Source: Rhodobacterales bacterium
GTDB lineage: Bacteria; Pseudomonadota; Alphaproteobacteria; Caulobacterales; Hyphomonadaceae
Reading direction: 5' to 3'
Assembly: GCA_014763715.1 (NCBI GenBank)
Contig: JACXUV010000003.1
Location: 1 to 64,000, forward strand
Length of the DNA stretch: 64,000 bases
Positions within the stretch are counted from its first letter, which is position 1; each line of letters starts with the position of its first letter. A model generated the notes under the pieces. The model made no database searches, was not told where the DNA came from, and was given only the letters and a program-made list of their open reading frames with translations. Positions 1-8,156 of the stretch are shown here, in pieces. The position numbers and the translations under genes are program-made.

Positions 1-2055
1 GTCACCGCCGATACCAACCCCTATGGCGACCCGGACGCGCCTTATCGCGCCATCCGTTCGGCCAGCGGCCTGTTCACCGAGGACCTGCTCGACACGCCGA
101 AAACCATCACCATCATCACCGACGAGACGCTGCACGACCTTGGTGCCAAGTCCTTCCGCGACCTCTTCCGCTCCCAGCCGGGCATCACGCTCGGCACCGG
201 CGAAGGCGGCAATGCCTTCGGCGACCGGATCTTCATCCGCGGCTTCGATGCCCGTAACGACGTTTATGTCGACGGCATCCGCGACCCGGGCGTCGGCTCC
301 CGCGAAACCTTTGCCGTCCAGCAGATCGAAGTGCTGAAAGGCCCGTCCTCCGCTTTCGGCGGCCGCGGCACGACCGGCGGCGCCGTCAGCCTCGTCTCGA
401 AAAAGCCGGGCGAAGGCGACTGGGGCGATGTCGAGTTCACCCTCGGCTCTGACGCGACCCGCCGGGCGACGCTGGATGTGAACCACGAAGTGACCGACAC
501 CCTCACCGTGCGCCTCAATGCGATGACGCACGATTCCGACGTTGCCGGCCGGGATGAAGTCTTCAACAACCGCTGGGGCATCGCCGCCGCGGCCGAGTGG
601 ACGCCGACCGACGCCCTGACCTTGGGCTTCGATTACTACCATCTGTCCACCGACTACATGCCCGACTGGGGCCACCCGTATGATGTGGAGAACAACCGAC
701 CGTTCGCTGTGGACCGGGACAATTTCTACGGCGTCCTCTCGCGCGACTTCGGCGAGACCTTTGCCGACGTCTACACCGCCGACGCAAAATGGGTGATCTC
801 CGATACGGTCGAGTTCGACACCATCCTGCGCTACGGCCAGAGCAAGAATGCCTACACCGCCTCGGCCCCGGAACGCCCGGACGCCGAAGCCCGCACCGTC
901 AGCGCCAGTGCCAAGCGCCGCGATGCCGTGACCGACTACTGGACGAACCAGAGCCGGCTCACCTTCCGCTTCGACACCGGCACGATCGGCCACACGCTGG
1001 TCACCGGCATCGAACTGTCGCGTGAGGAAACGCTGAACCGCACGCGCGCCTTCACCGAATGCGCCGAACTGCCGTGCACGGGCAGCGCATCCAACCCGCT
1101 GCTGAACCTCGACAATCCGGACAATTCCATCCCGTGGGGCAGCGACACCGAAGTGACCGGCCGTCCGACCATCAAGACGGAAACGGCAGCGCTCTATGTG
1201 CTGGACACGCTGACCTTCTCGCCGCAATGGGAAGCCTTCATCGGCCTGCGCGCCGACAGCTACAGCGCCGAGACCAAGGGGCTGGACCCGAACCGCGAGA
1301 GCGATTCCGACTTCCTCAACTGGCATGCCGGCCTCGTCTACAAGCCGGTGGAGAATGCCTCCCTCTATGCGAGCTACTCCTCGGCCTCGAACCCGCCATG
1401 CGAACAGCTTGATGCCTTCGCTCTGGATTATGGCGGCTGCGACGCGCTGGTCGCGGCGATGGACCCGGTCGAGAACAATTCCTTCGAGCTCGGCGCGAAG
1501 TACAATCTCGGCGGCCACCTGGACCTGACGGCTTCCGTCTTCCAGATCACGCGCGACGGCGTGCCGATTTCCAATGGCCGCGGCGCAACCACCGCCGGGT
1601 CGCAGGACCAGGAAGTGACCGGTGTGGAGTTCGGCGTTGCCGGCAACATCACCGAAAACTGGAGCCTGTTCGGCGGCCTCACCCTGTTCGAGACCGAAGT
1701 GACCGACAGCACCAATCCGGACCAGATCGGCGAGATGTTCCCGAACGTTTCGGAACAGAGCTTCACGCTCACCTCGCGCTACCAGATCACCGACCGCCTG
1801 CACTTCGGCGGCACGGCCGGGTACAATTCGGAGAAGTTCGGCGGCACGGTCGCAGCCGGGTCCACCTTCGTGCCGGATTACTGGCGCTTCGACTTCTTCG
1901 GCGGCTACCAGCTGACCGACAATATGGAAGTCACCTTCAACGTTCTGAACGCCACGGACGAGCTTTATTACGATGCGCTCTACCGTTCCGGCACGCCGTT
2001 CTCCTATGTCGCGCCGGGCCGCTCGGCCCTTGTGACACTGGACATCGACTTCTGA
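1..2055 (+). CDS. TonB-dependent siderophore receptor (5' end outside window)
   Basis: Outer-membrane gated beta-barrel that takes up a ferric chelate using TonB energy. The reading frame is open from base 1, so the start, signal peptide and TonB box lie upstream; 684 residues are visible. The plug domain is clear: an IFIRGFDARNDVYVDGIRD stretch near visible residues 75-95 and the VEVLKGPSSAFGGRGTTGG plug motif near 110-126. The rest alternates aromatic and polar residues as a 22-strand barrel does, and the protein ends in the expected terminal Phe (TLDIDF). The plug wording (TPKTITIIT, RDPGVGSRETFAVQQIEVLKG) is that of the siderophore-receptor subfamily. The next gene is a PiuC-type hydroxylase, a frequent partner of such receptors. 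The exact ligand cannot be read from sequence. Confidence 0.93.
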   Translation, partial: VTADTNPYGDPDAPYRAIRSASGLFTEDLLDTPKTITIITDETLHDLGAKSFRDLFRSQPGITLGTGEGGNAFGDRIFIRGFDARNDVYVDGIRDPGVGSRETFAVQQIEVLKGPSSAFGGRGTTGGAVSLVSKKPGEGDWGDVEFTLGSDATRRATLDVNHEVTDTLTVRLNAMTHDSDVAGRDEVFNNRWGIAAAAEWTPTDALTLGFDYYHLSTDYMPDWGHPYDVENNRPFAVDRDNFYGVLSRDFGETFADVYTADAKWVISDTVEFDTILRYGQSKNAYTASAPERPDAEARTVSASAKRRDAVTDYWTNQSRLTFRFDTGTIGHTLVTGIELSREETLNRTRAFTECAELPCTGSASNPLLNLDNPDNSIPWGSDTEVTGRPTIKTETAALYVLDTLTFSPQWEAFIGLRADSYSAETKGLDPNRESDSDFLNWHAGLVYKPVENASLYASYSSASNPPCEQLDAFALDYGGCDALVAAMDPVENNSFELGAKYNLGGHLDLTASVFQITRDGVPISNGRGATTAGSQDQEVTGVEFGVAGNITENWSLFGGLTLFETEVTDSTNPDQIGEMFPNVSEQSFTLTSRYQITDRLHFGGTAGYNSEKFGGTVAAGSTFVPDYWRFDFFGGYQLTDNMEVTFNVLNATDELYYDALYRSGTPFSYVAPGRSALVTLDIDF

Positions 2056-2069
2056 TCGTCCGAAAGAGA

Positions 2070-2095
2070 GGCGGCCCTTGCGGGGGCCGCCTTTC
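2070..2095 (+). terminator. Rho-independent terminator after TonB receptor
   Basis: A perfect 8-bp stem (GGCGGCCC at 2070-2077 with GGGCCGCC at 2084-2091, 6-base loop) followed by TTT, 15 bases after the receptor stop codon. The T-tract is short, so termination may be partial and let some transcript into the downstream hydroxylase gene. Confidence 0.7.
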
Positions 2096-2117
2096 ATCCT
2101 TTCCGTAGAGTTTCCTC

Positions 2118-2801
2118 ATGCTGATCTGTATTCCCAATGTGCTAACCAAGGCACAGGTCAAGGACCTCCGCCAGCTGATCGACGCCGCCGAATGGGTCGA
2201 TGGCCGGGTAACGGCGGGTGTCCAGTCGGCCGAGGCGAAGCGCAACACGCAGCTGCCGGAAGACAGCCCCGCCGCCCGCCAGGCGCAGCAGCTGGTCAGC
2301 GTGGCCGTTGGCAACAATCCGGTTTTCCTGTCGGCCGCCCTGCCGCAGAAAGTGTTCCCGCCGCTGTTCAACCGCTATGTCGTGGGCGACAGTTTCGGCG
2401 CCCATGTCGACAATGCGATCCGCTCGGTCAAGAATTCCCATGAACGTATCCGGACGGACCTTTCCTGCACGCTGTTCCTGACAGAGCCGGAAGATTATGA
2501 CGGCGGCGAGCTGGTGATCGAGACGCTGTTCGGCGCGCAGGAAGTGAAGCTGGAAGCCGGCGACCTTGTGCTCTATCCCGCCTCCAGCCTGCATTCCGTC
2601 AGCGAGATCACGCGCGGCGCGCGCATCTCTTCCTTCTTCTGGCTCCAGAGCATGGTGCGCGACGATGGCGAGCGCACGCTGCTGTTCGATCTCGACCAGT
2701 CCATCCAGGCGCTGGTGGCCGAGAAGGGCCACAAGGACCCGGAAGTCATCCGCCTGACGGGCATCTATCACAATCTGATCCGCCGCTGGGCCGAAGCCTA
2801 G
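2118..2801 (+). CDS. PKHD-type Fe(II)/2-oxoglutarate hydroxylase, PiuC/YbiX family
   Basis: Probable iron- and 2-oxoglutarate-dependent dioxygenase of 227 aa, the usual family length. The jelly-roll metal triad is visible as H96-x-D98 (in FGAHVDNA) and H159 (in SSLHSVSEI), with R169 placed to bind 2-oxoglutarate. The N-terminal [10 protein letters not shown]...AEWVDGR pattern and C-terminal helix ending in [11 protein letters not shown] match PiuC/YbiX proteins, which in Pseudomonas and enterics sit beside TonB-dependent siderophore receptors and are iron-regulated. Here it follows such a receptor by 62 bases on the same strand. The physiological substrate is unknown even for the family. The start is the ATG at 2118; no strong ribosome site is seen. 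Confidence 0.9.
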   Translation: MLICIPNVLTKAQVKDLRQLIDAAEWVDGRVTAGVQSAEAKRNTQLPEDSPAARQAQQLVSVAVGNNPVFLSAALPQKVFPPLFNRYVVGDSFGAHVDNAIRSVKNSHERIRTDLSCTLFLTEPEDYDGGELVIETLFGAQEVKLEAGDLVLYPASSLHSVSEITRGARISSFFWLQSMVRDDGERTLLFDLDQSIQALVAEKGHKDPEVIRLTGIYHNLIRRWAEA

Positions 2802-2875
2802 GTTGCCGCCAGCACATTTGCCCGGCGCGGCGGGTGCCGTCCGGTGCAGGAAGCTGAGTTCGGTTTGGGCCGTGC

Positions 2876-3244
2876 CTAGGGCGGACCACGCACGTTCTGA
2901 ACCGGACTAATCCGGACTATGTCATGACTATAGATGACTATGCCGGACTTCAGCGGATCATGGCGGACTAGCGCGGACATCACGCGCACGGCGTCGAGAA
3001 CGTCGCTGCACAGGGCAGGACGTTCCCAACGCGGCACGCGCGGCGCTTCATAAGTGTAGAGATCATCGGGCGGCGGCGGGTCTGACATCCGGACGAAGCG
3101 GATGTTGCCGAACCGGTCGACCGCCATCAACGCATCACGTCCCGTTTCCGTGTGCCACCGGGCGACACGGAGCAGGTTCCAGACCAGCCATGGCCAGAAC
3201 AGCGGCCAGACAAAGTCGAAATAGATGCGGAGCTGCGGATGCAT
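2876..3244 (-). CDS. Hypothetical protein with aromatic N-terminal segment
   Basis: A 122-aa protein I do not recognise. Residues 7-30 are rich in Trp, Phe and Leu (YFDFVWPLFWPWLVWNLL) and could be a membrane-inserted or re-entrant segment. The rest is polar, with a Pro run (DPPPPDD) near residue 55. It has no obvious signal peptide, and no clear ribosome site precedes the ATG. Opposite-strand frames here look like compositional shadows. The last third is encoded by DNA with many near-repeats of CGGACTA (about 2903-2970), so the C-terminus may be the product of short-repeat expansion. Coding status is likely but not certain. Confidence 0.55.
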   Translation of the reverse strand: MHPQLRIYFDFVWPLFWPWLVWNLLRVARWHTETGRDALMAVDRFGNIRFVRMSDPPPPDDLYTYEAPRVPRWERPALCSDVLDAVRVMSALVRHDPLKSGIVIYSHDIVRISPVQNVRGPP

Positions 3245-3297
3245 GATCGCGAGTGTGAAGCGCGCGCAGCCCTGTCGAATTCACAAGCCTACTCCGC

Positions 3298-3401
3298 GTG
3301 TCATCCCGGAATTTGCGCAGCAAATATCCGGGCGCCAGATGCGGTGTGGCCGCTGCAGTCCTGGGTCCCGGATAAGCCCTGCGGGCTTTCCGGGATGACA
3401 C
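3298..3401. repeat. Compact nested inverted-repeat element (MITE/REP-like)
   Basis: A 104-bp intergenic block bounded by a perfect 13-bp inverted repeat: GTGTCATCCCGGA at 3298-3310 and TCCGGGATGACAC at 3389-3401. Inside are two perfect small hairpins, ATTTGC-gca-GCAAAT (3311-3325) and AAGCCC-tgc-GGGCTT (3374-3388), plus a nearly matching pair ATCCGGGCGCCAG / CTGGGTCCCGGAT at the inner shoulders. Nothing codes in it. This layered architecture is what dispersed palindromic elements of alphaproteobacterial genomes look like. I noticed only one copy in the window. Confidence 0.75.
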
Positions 3402-3479
3402 TGGCGGCGGGAGGGGGATTCACCCCGCTCTTTCCCCGGCTCCACTTCCCGCATAAGCTTCGCACACGGGAGGACTCTC

Positions 3480-4397
3480 ATGACACGCACATCCATTTTC
3501 GTCGCGCTGACCGGCGCCGCCCTGCTGGCCGCCTGCGCGATTGCGCCGGATGAAACACCGGTTGCCGCCCCAGTCGCACCAGATGCGGAAACGGCCGCGC
3601 CTGCCTATGATGAAGCCTTCCCTCCCTCCATCGAGGAACTGTGGTTCGACTCCCATGGCGACCGGCTGAACGGCCTGATCTATCTGGCCGAGGGCGAAGG
3701 CCCGCACCCGGCGGTGGTGTTGCTGCATGGCTTTCCCGGCAATGAGAAAAATCTGGACCTGGCGCAGGACATGCGCGCGGCGGGCTGGAACGTTCTGTTC
3801 TTCCACTATCGCGGCGCCTGGGGCAGCGAGGGCGATTATACGCTGACCCATGTGATCGAGGATGTGGCCTCGGCGACGGACTTCCTGCGTGCCCATGCGG
3901 ACCAGTACCGGACCAATCCGGATCATATCGTGCTTGTAGGGCACTCCATGGGGGGCTTTGCCTCACTCCAGGCGGCTGCGCGTGACCCCGGCATTGCCTG
4001 CGCCGCCGGGATCGCCCCGGCAGACATCGGCGCATCGGCCAAAGTCTTTGAAACGAACCCTGACGCGAAGGCCGGTTTCATGGCCTATAGCGACAGCCTG
4101 CAGATGCTGCGTGGCCTGACCGGTGAGAAGATCGCCGCGGAGATCGAGGCCAACAAGGACGCGTTCAGCCTGCAGGGCCTCGCGCCCAAGCTGGAAGGCA
4201 AGCGCATCCTCGTGATCGGCGGCGACAAGGACACATCCGTTTCGGCAGAAAATGTCATCACGCCGCTGATTGCCGCCTATGAGGCAGACCCGGCCATCGA
4301 CACGACCGGCGTGATCCTCTCCGGCGATCATTCCTTCTCGTGGTCACGCGAAGAGCTGATCGCCGAAGTGATGAACTGGGCGGAAGCCTGCCGCTGA
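3480..4397 (+). CDS. Lipoprotein alpha/beta hydrolase (S9 peptidase / dienelactone-hydrolase-like)
   Basis: A 305-aa probable envelope-anchored alpha/beta-hydrolase. The N-terminus is a lipoprotein signal with lipobox L16-A-A-C19, then a Pro/Ala linker to about residue 45. The hydrolase fold follows: oxyanion-hole HGFPG at 83-87, nucleophile elbow G-H-S156-M-G-G, acid candidates D249/D251 in GGDKDTS, and catalytic His 284 in SGDHSF. FFHYRGAWGSEG at 108-118 resembles the acyl-peptidase/esterase group. Substrate is unknown. ATG at 3480 is preceded by a GGAGG-type site (GGGAGGACTCTC). Its stop lies 4 bases from the stop of the convergent phosphodiesterase gene. Confidence 0.88.
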   Translation: MTRTSIFVALTGAALLAACAIAPDETPVAAPVAPDAETAAPAYDEAFPPSIEELWFDSHGDRLNGLIYLAEGEGPHPAVVLLHGFPGNEKNLDLAQDMRAAGWNVLFFHYRGAWGSEGDYTLTHVIEDVASATDFLRAHADQYRTNPDHIVLVGHSMGGFASLQAAARDPGIACAAGIAPADIGASAKVFETNPDAKAGFMAYSDSLQMLRGLTGEKIAAEIEANKDAFSLQGLAPKLEGKRILVIGGDKDTSVSAENVITPLIAAYEADPAIDTTGVILSGDHSFSWSREELIAEVMNWAEACR

Positions 4398-4401
4398 GCG
4401 G

Positions 4402-5379
4402 TCAGCCCCGCGTGCAGGCTTTTGCCGCCGCCAGACCGGGCAGGACTTTTGCGACCTCCCGCCCCCGGTCGGTCGCCAGCAGGCGCACGCCTTTGGTGAT
4501 GCGGCGGTAAAGCGTGTCATCGTCCAGCATGTCGATGCGGCTGTCCCAGGACCCCGTCCACCAGCCGAGCGTGGCGAAAGCGCTTTCCACGCCCTTGGCT
4601 TCAAGGCCGGCATAGAAATCCGGCCGGGGCACTTCCGTGCCGCTCCATGAGATGACGTTTGCGAGGTTCACGCCGGACACGCGGAGCGTTTGCAGGTCTT
4701 CCAGTTTTTCGATAGGCGTCACGATCATCGCCTTTGGGGACAGGCTGTAGACCAGCGCGGCATCTTCCAGCGAATAGGTCGCGAACATGACCCGGCCGAA
4801 CGCGTCATGCTCGGCCGTTGCGTCGATCAGGTCCTGATAGGTGGTCGTGCCCTTGCGGTCGAGCGCGAGCATGGCGCGGCCTTCGCTCCAGTCCAGCACG
4901 GCATCCAGTGTCGGTATACGGAAAGAGGTGGCGCTGCCTTCATTGTCTTCCAGCGTGAAGGCCTGAAGCTCAGCCAGTGTCAGGCTGCTGGCCTCGCCCT
5001 CGCCCGTCGATGTCCGCTCCAGCGTGTCATCATGCATGAGGACCATGACGCCGTCGGCGCTTTTCTGGACGTCGATTTCCAGCAGGGCCGGGATTTCACT
5101 GACCGTGTGCTGAAGGGTCTCCAGCGCATTCTCGGGATAGCCCGGCACCGGGCCGCCCCGGTGGGCGCTGATCAGGATGGCGTCCTGCTGGCGCAGGCAG
5201 TTGAAGAAGCCCGGCATGCCGCCTGTGTCCGCAACCAGGGGAAAGGTTCCGGTGACCGCTTCCGTGGCCGCCACAGCCGGCTCAGCCGGTGCCTCTGCAA
5301 TTGCCGGAACTGTCATGGCGCATCCCGCCAGCAGCGCGGCGGCGGAAACGGCGTGGATTGTCAGGAATGCCTTGCGCAT
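4402..5379 (-). CDS. Lipoprotein glycerophosphodiester phosphodiesterase family protein
   Basis: A 325-aa GDPD-family hydrolase, expected to split glycerophosphodiesters into glycerol-3-phosphate and an alcohol. I start it at the ATG at 5379 rather than upstream: this gives a clean lipoprotein signal (MRKAFLTIHAVSAAALLAGC, Cys 20) with GGGAGA just before. TIM-barrel catalytic signatures are present: H73-R74-G in SAHRGG, P-E83-N84 in YPENALETL, E101-I-D103, and H116-D117 (LMHDDTLER). It follows a BtuB-like receptor gene by 10 bases, so the two are almost certainly one transcript. That suggests uptake or trimming of a phosphodiester compound at the cell surface, which is inference. Confidence 0.88.
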   Translation of the reverse strand: MRKAFLTIHAVSAAALLAGCAMTVPAIAEAPAEPAVAATEAVTGTFPLVADTGGMPGFFNCLRQQDAILISAHRGGPVPGYPENALETLQHTVSEIPALLEIDVQKSADGVMVLMHDDTLERTSTGEGEASSLTLAELQAFTLEDNEGSATSFRIPTLDAVLDWSEGRAMLALDRKGTTTYQDLIDATAEHDAFGRVMFATYSLEDAALVYSLSPKAMIVTPIEKLEDLQTLRVSGVNLANVISWSGTEVPRPDFYAGLEAKGVESAFATLGWWTGSWDSRIDMLDDDTLYRRITKGVRLLATDRGREVAKVLPGLAAAKACTRG

Positions 5380-5389
5380 TGCACTCTCC

Positions 5390-7342
5390 CTAGTAACGGA
5401 CCGTGAGGCGCACCTGGGCGGTGCGGCCATAGGTGGCGTCGCCCAGTTTCTCCTCATAGAACTTGTCGCCCGCGTTCTGCACCTTGGCCGACAGGGTCAT
5501 CGTGTCGGTGATGTCCCAGACGGCGGTGACGTTGAACAGGGCATAGCCCGGCATCACGTAGGTGGACGGATAATCGCTGAAGAACTCATCGCGCCAGTAG
5601 GTGTCGACTGTCAGGGCGAGATCCTCGATCGGGCGGACAGTGACGGCAGCGCTCGCCTCATGCTTCGGACGGCCGAACAGCTGGGTGCGTGCGGCTTTCT
5701 CTTCTGCCTCGAGATAGGTGTAGGTGCCGCTGAAATCCAGCCAGTGGAACGGCGAATAGACCGCGTCGACTTCGATGCCTTTCATCTCCACCGGGCTGTC
5801 GATGTTCTGCGGCGTGCTGATCCAGGTGACCGGATCGTAGATCGAGAAGATGCCGTCATCGGCCTCGCCAGTGAACAGGGTGAAGCTCCAGGAGGCCTTG
5901 CCGTTCTTCAGGCGCTGGTCGATGCCGGCGTCTGCCATCCAGCTCGTTTCCGGCTTAAGGTTCGGGTTGCCCTGGAAGGTCGCCGACGAGCCGAGCATCT
6001 GGCGCAAGCCCGGTGCCTCGGCGCCCTCGCCATAGGAAACGCGCAGCTTGGTTTCCACGCCGGGAATGCTGACCGTGTCCGGCAGATTGTAGGCGGCGGT
6101 CAGGCGGTGGGTGAACTGGCTGCCGAACTTCTCATTGTCGTCATAGCGCGCGGCAGCGGACAGGAAGAAGCCCTCGGCCATTTCCAGATTGGCCTCTGCG
6201 AACACGGCGGAGTTGGAAATGCTCTCATCGACCAGGGCATAGGCATAGCCCACAGGTTGTTCGAACACGGCCTTTTCGTCGCGGTATTCCGCCCCGCCCG
6301 TCAGCGTGACGCGCTCGTTCGGGCGCCATGTGGCGTAATAGGTGGCTTCCAGCGTCTTGCCTTCGCTGTCCTGTTCGGCCGTCGGCGTGGCGTAGAGGCC
6401 CTGCAGGTCAACATAGGAGAGCTGCGCAGTGTGCGTCAGCTTTCCACCGAGGGTCGTCCACTCGCCCTTGATGGCGCCGAACAGCTGCTCGCTGTCCACA
6501 TGGCCGTCGGAGTCCTGGAAGATATAGCCCGGCAGGCCGAGCGGATTGTCCGCCGGCAGAGAGCCTTCGTCGATGTCGTTCGTCGCATCGGTGTAGCGCA
6601 GCCAGCCGCTCAGCTCCGTATCGCTGGTCGGGCGCAGTTCGCCGCGCAGCTGGGCGGTGAAATTGTTGTAGCCATCCCGCTCGACATTGCCCGGCGGGCG
6701 GCTGGCCAGCGAAATGCCCGCCGTGTCGTAATAGGAAACCGTGCCGGAGAAGCCGTAAAGGTCCGTGCCCTTCTGGACGCCGGCGCTGACTTCATACGTG
6801 TCGTTCTCGCCCACCATGGCAGAGCCGCGCACCTGAAGCGGGCCTTCCGGACGCTTGGTCACCACGTTGATGACACCGGCCACGGCATCGGCCCCGTAGA
6901 CGCCGGACTGCGGCCCGCGCAGCACTTCCACCTTCTCGATATTGTCGAGGAAGAGGTGGTCGATCCCGAACTGGTTGTCGCCCTCGGACGGGTTGTTGAC
7001 CTTCACCCCATCAATCATGACCAGCACATGCTTGCTGGTGAAACCGCGCATGCGGACCTGTGTGTTCTGGCCGACGCCGCCGGACCGTGTGATCGAGACG
7101 CCCGGCGTGCGCTCCAGCGCCTCGTCGAGCGTGGTGAGCTGCTGCAGCTCGATCTCCTGGGCGTCGAGAATGCTGATGGCATCGCCGAGCTGGCTGACCG
7201 GCACGGCCGAGCGTGATGCCGAGACGACGACCTCGTCCATCTTCAGCGCGTCGTCTTCCTCCGCATGGGCGACAAGGCCCTGGCTGAAGGCCGCCGCCGA
7301 GATGGCGCAGAAAAGCGAATTCCGGAAAGAGAAACTGGACAT
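5390..7342 (-). CDS. BtuB-like TonB-dependent receptor
   Basis: A 650-aa outer-membrane receptor with a signal peptide (MSSFSFRNSLFCAISAAAFSQ..., cleavage likely after VAHA). A TonB-box-like DEVVVSASR follows the signal, then the plug (ALERTPGVSITRSGG, VRMRGFTSKHVLVMIDGVKV, VEVLRGPQSGVYGADAVAGVINVVTK) and a barrel ending VRLTVRY. The VNN.S...F.IDHL.L.NIE wording is that of the BtuB group, but family members also carry other ligands, so cobalamin is not established. I see no cobalamin-riboswitch motif upstream. The ATG at 7342 is preferred over one 33 bases upstream because it begins the signal peptide. It leads a two-gene unit with the phosphodiesterase and faces an XRE regulator. Confidence 0.92.
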   Translation of the reverse strand: MSSFSFRNSLFCAISAAAFSQGLVAHAEEDDALKMDEVVVSASRSAVPVSQLGDAISILDAQEIELQQLTTLDEALERTPGVSITRSGGVGQNTQVRMRGFTSKHVLVMIDGVKVNNPSEGDNQFGIDHLFLDNIEKVEVLRGPQSGVYGADAVAGVINVVTKRPEGPLQVRGSAMVGENDTYEVSAGVQKGTDLYGFSGTVSYYDTAGISLASRPPGNVERDGYNNFTAQLRGELRPTSDTELSGWLRYTDATNDIDEGSLPADNPLGLPGYIFQDSDGHVDSEQLFGAIKGEWTTLGGKLTHTAQLSYVDLQGLYATPTAEQDSEGKTLEATYYATWRPNERVTLTGGAEYRDEKAVFEQPVGYAYALVDESISNSAVFAEANLEMAEGFFLSAAARYDDNEKFGSQFTHRLTAAYNLPDTVSIPGVETKLRVSYGEGAEAPGLRQMLGSSATFQGNPNLKPETSWMADAGIDQRLKNGKASWSFTLFTGEADDGIFSIYDPVTWISTPQNIDSPVEMKGIEVDAVYSPFHWLDFSGTYTYLEAEEKAARTQLFGRPKHEASAAVTVRPIEDLALTVDTYWRDEFFSDYPSTYVMPGYALFNVTAVWDITDTMTLSAKVQNAGDKFYEEKLGDATYGRTAQVRLTVRY

Positions 7343-7430
7343 GACAAACCCCGCATCAGATGTCTGAAGCGGCACTATCCCTGCGGTGTGACATGGTTTT
7401 CGCGGTTATTTGAAGAATCCGTCACCGGCG

Positions 7431-7448
7431 CACCTCAAATCACCTCAA
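7431..7448. promoter_or_regulatory. Direct repeat CACCTCAA x2, possible operator
   Basis: CACCTCAA occurs at 7431-7438 and 7441-7448, spaced exactly 10 bases, one DNA turn, in the 183-bp gap between the divergent receptor and XRE genes. Same-face repeats like this suit a DNA-binding protein. That the neighbouring XRE protein binds here is inference. Confidence 0.4.
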
Positions 7449-7525
7449 CGTCATAAAACTGATAGCGCCCGCCCTTATGGGAGAGGCAGACTTCCACCCT
7501 GAACCTGTTCCGGCGAGACCGCGCG

Positions 7526-8143
7526 ATGAACCGGCACCCATCCACCAACTGGGCCATGATGGTCACGAGCCTGCGCCATGATCTGGGGCTGTCCCAACGC
7601 GCCCTGGCAGAGCACCTTTCGGTAGATCAGACGACAATCTCCCGTTGGGAGCGCGGCAAGGACCTGCCCGGCGCCAGCCACCGGCGGCACATGCGCGACA
7701 TGATGCGGAAGACTGCGACCAGCCGTCTGGATGCGCTGACGCGGCTGCGCGTACAGATGTCGTCCTGGCCGGCCACCCTGCTGCGCCGCGGTGCCATTTT
7801 TGTGGAGATCAGCCGCGCCGCCGCCGCCGAAGTCTCCGCCGATGGCCTGCTGCCGGGCACCAGCCTCTATGGCCGCTTCGGCGATGAGGCTGACGAGCAG
7901 GTACATGCGTGGGAGCTGTCAGGCATCTTTTCGGGAGAGCTGGCAATGACGGTCTCCCTCAACCGCATCCACTCCCCCAGCGGGCCTGTCTTCTTCCGGG
8001 GCATGGACACGCCGCATATCTCCGCCAGCGGAGAAATCTGGTGCCTGTGCGAGCTGCGCCGCCTGAGTGAGGCGGAATACGAGACGGAACTGCGCCAGAT
8101 GGGCAGCCCGCTTCTGTCCATTCCCTATGATGCCCTGGGGTGA
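7526..8143 (+). CDS. XRE-family helix-turn-helix regulator
   Basis: A 205-aa protein with an N-terminal lambda-repressor-like HTH: LGLSQRALAEHLSVDQTTISRWERG covers about residues 20-44, with the typical Q-T-T-I-S-R-W-E-R-G recognition helix. The remaining 150 residues form an unrecognised C-terminal domain with an EVS...GTSLYGRFGD and WCLCELRRLSE composition, perhaps a sensor or dimerisation module. It is divergent from the BtuB-like receptor with shared upstream DNA, so control of the receptor/phosphodiesterase pair is plausible. Start ATG 7526; an internal Met pair at residues 11-12 is an alternative. Confidence 0.82.
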   Translation: MNRHPSTNWAMMVTSLRHDLGLSQRALAEHLSVDQTTISRWERGKDLPGASHRRHMRDMMRKTATSRLDALTRLRVQMSSWPATLLRRGAIFVEISRAAAAEVSADGLLPGTSLYGRFGDEADEQVHAWELSGIFSGELAMTVSLNRIHSPSGPVFFRGMDTPHISASGEIWCLCELRRLSEAEYETELRQMGSPLLSIPYDALG

Positions 8144-8156
8144 AACAGCGCGGACG

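Noticed and set aside
3152-3553. Plus-strand frame crossing the inverted-repeat element into the hydrolase gene
   Set aside because: It reads through a palindromic element and out of frame with the lipoprotein hydrolase, so not a gene.
5177-7216. 679-codon open frame antisense to the BtuB-like receptor
   Set aside because: Composition is that of a high-GC shadow and no family motif is visible; the receptor on the other strand is clear.
7343-7525. Cobalamin riboswitch before the BtuB-like receptor
   Set aside because: No B12-box-like or adjacent conserved elements were found in the 183-bp leader region.
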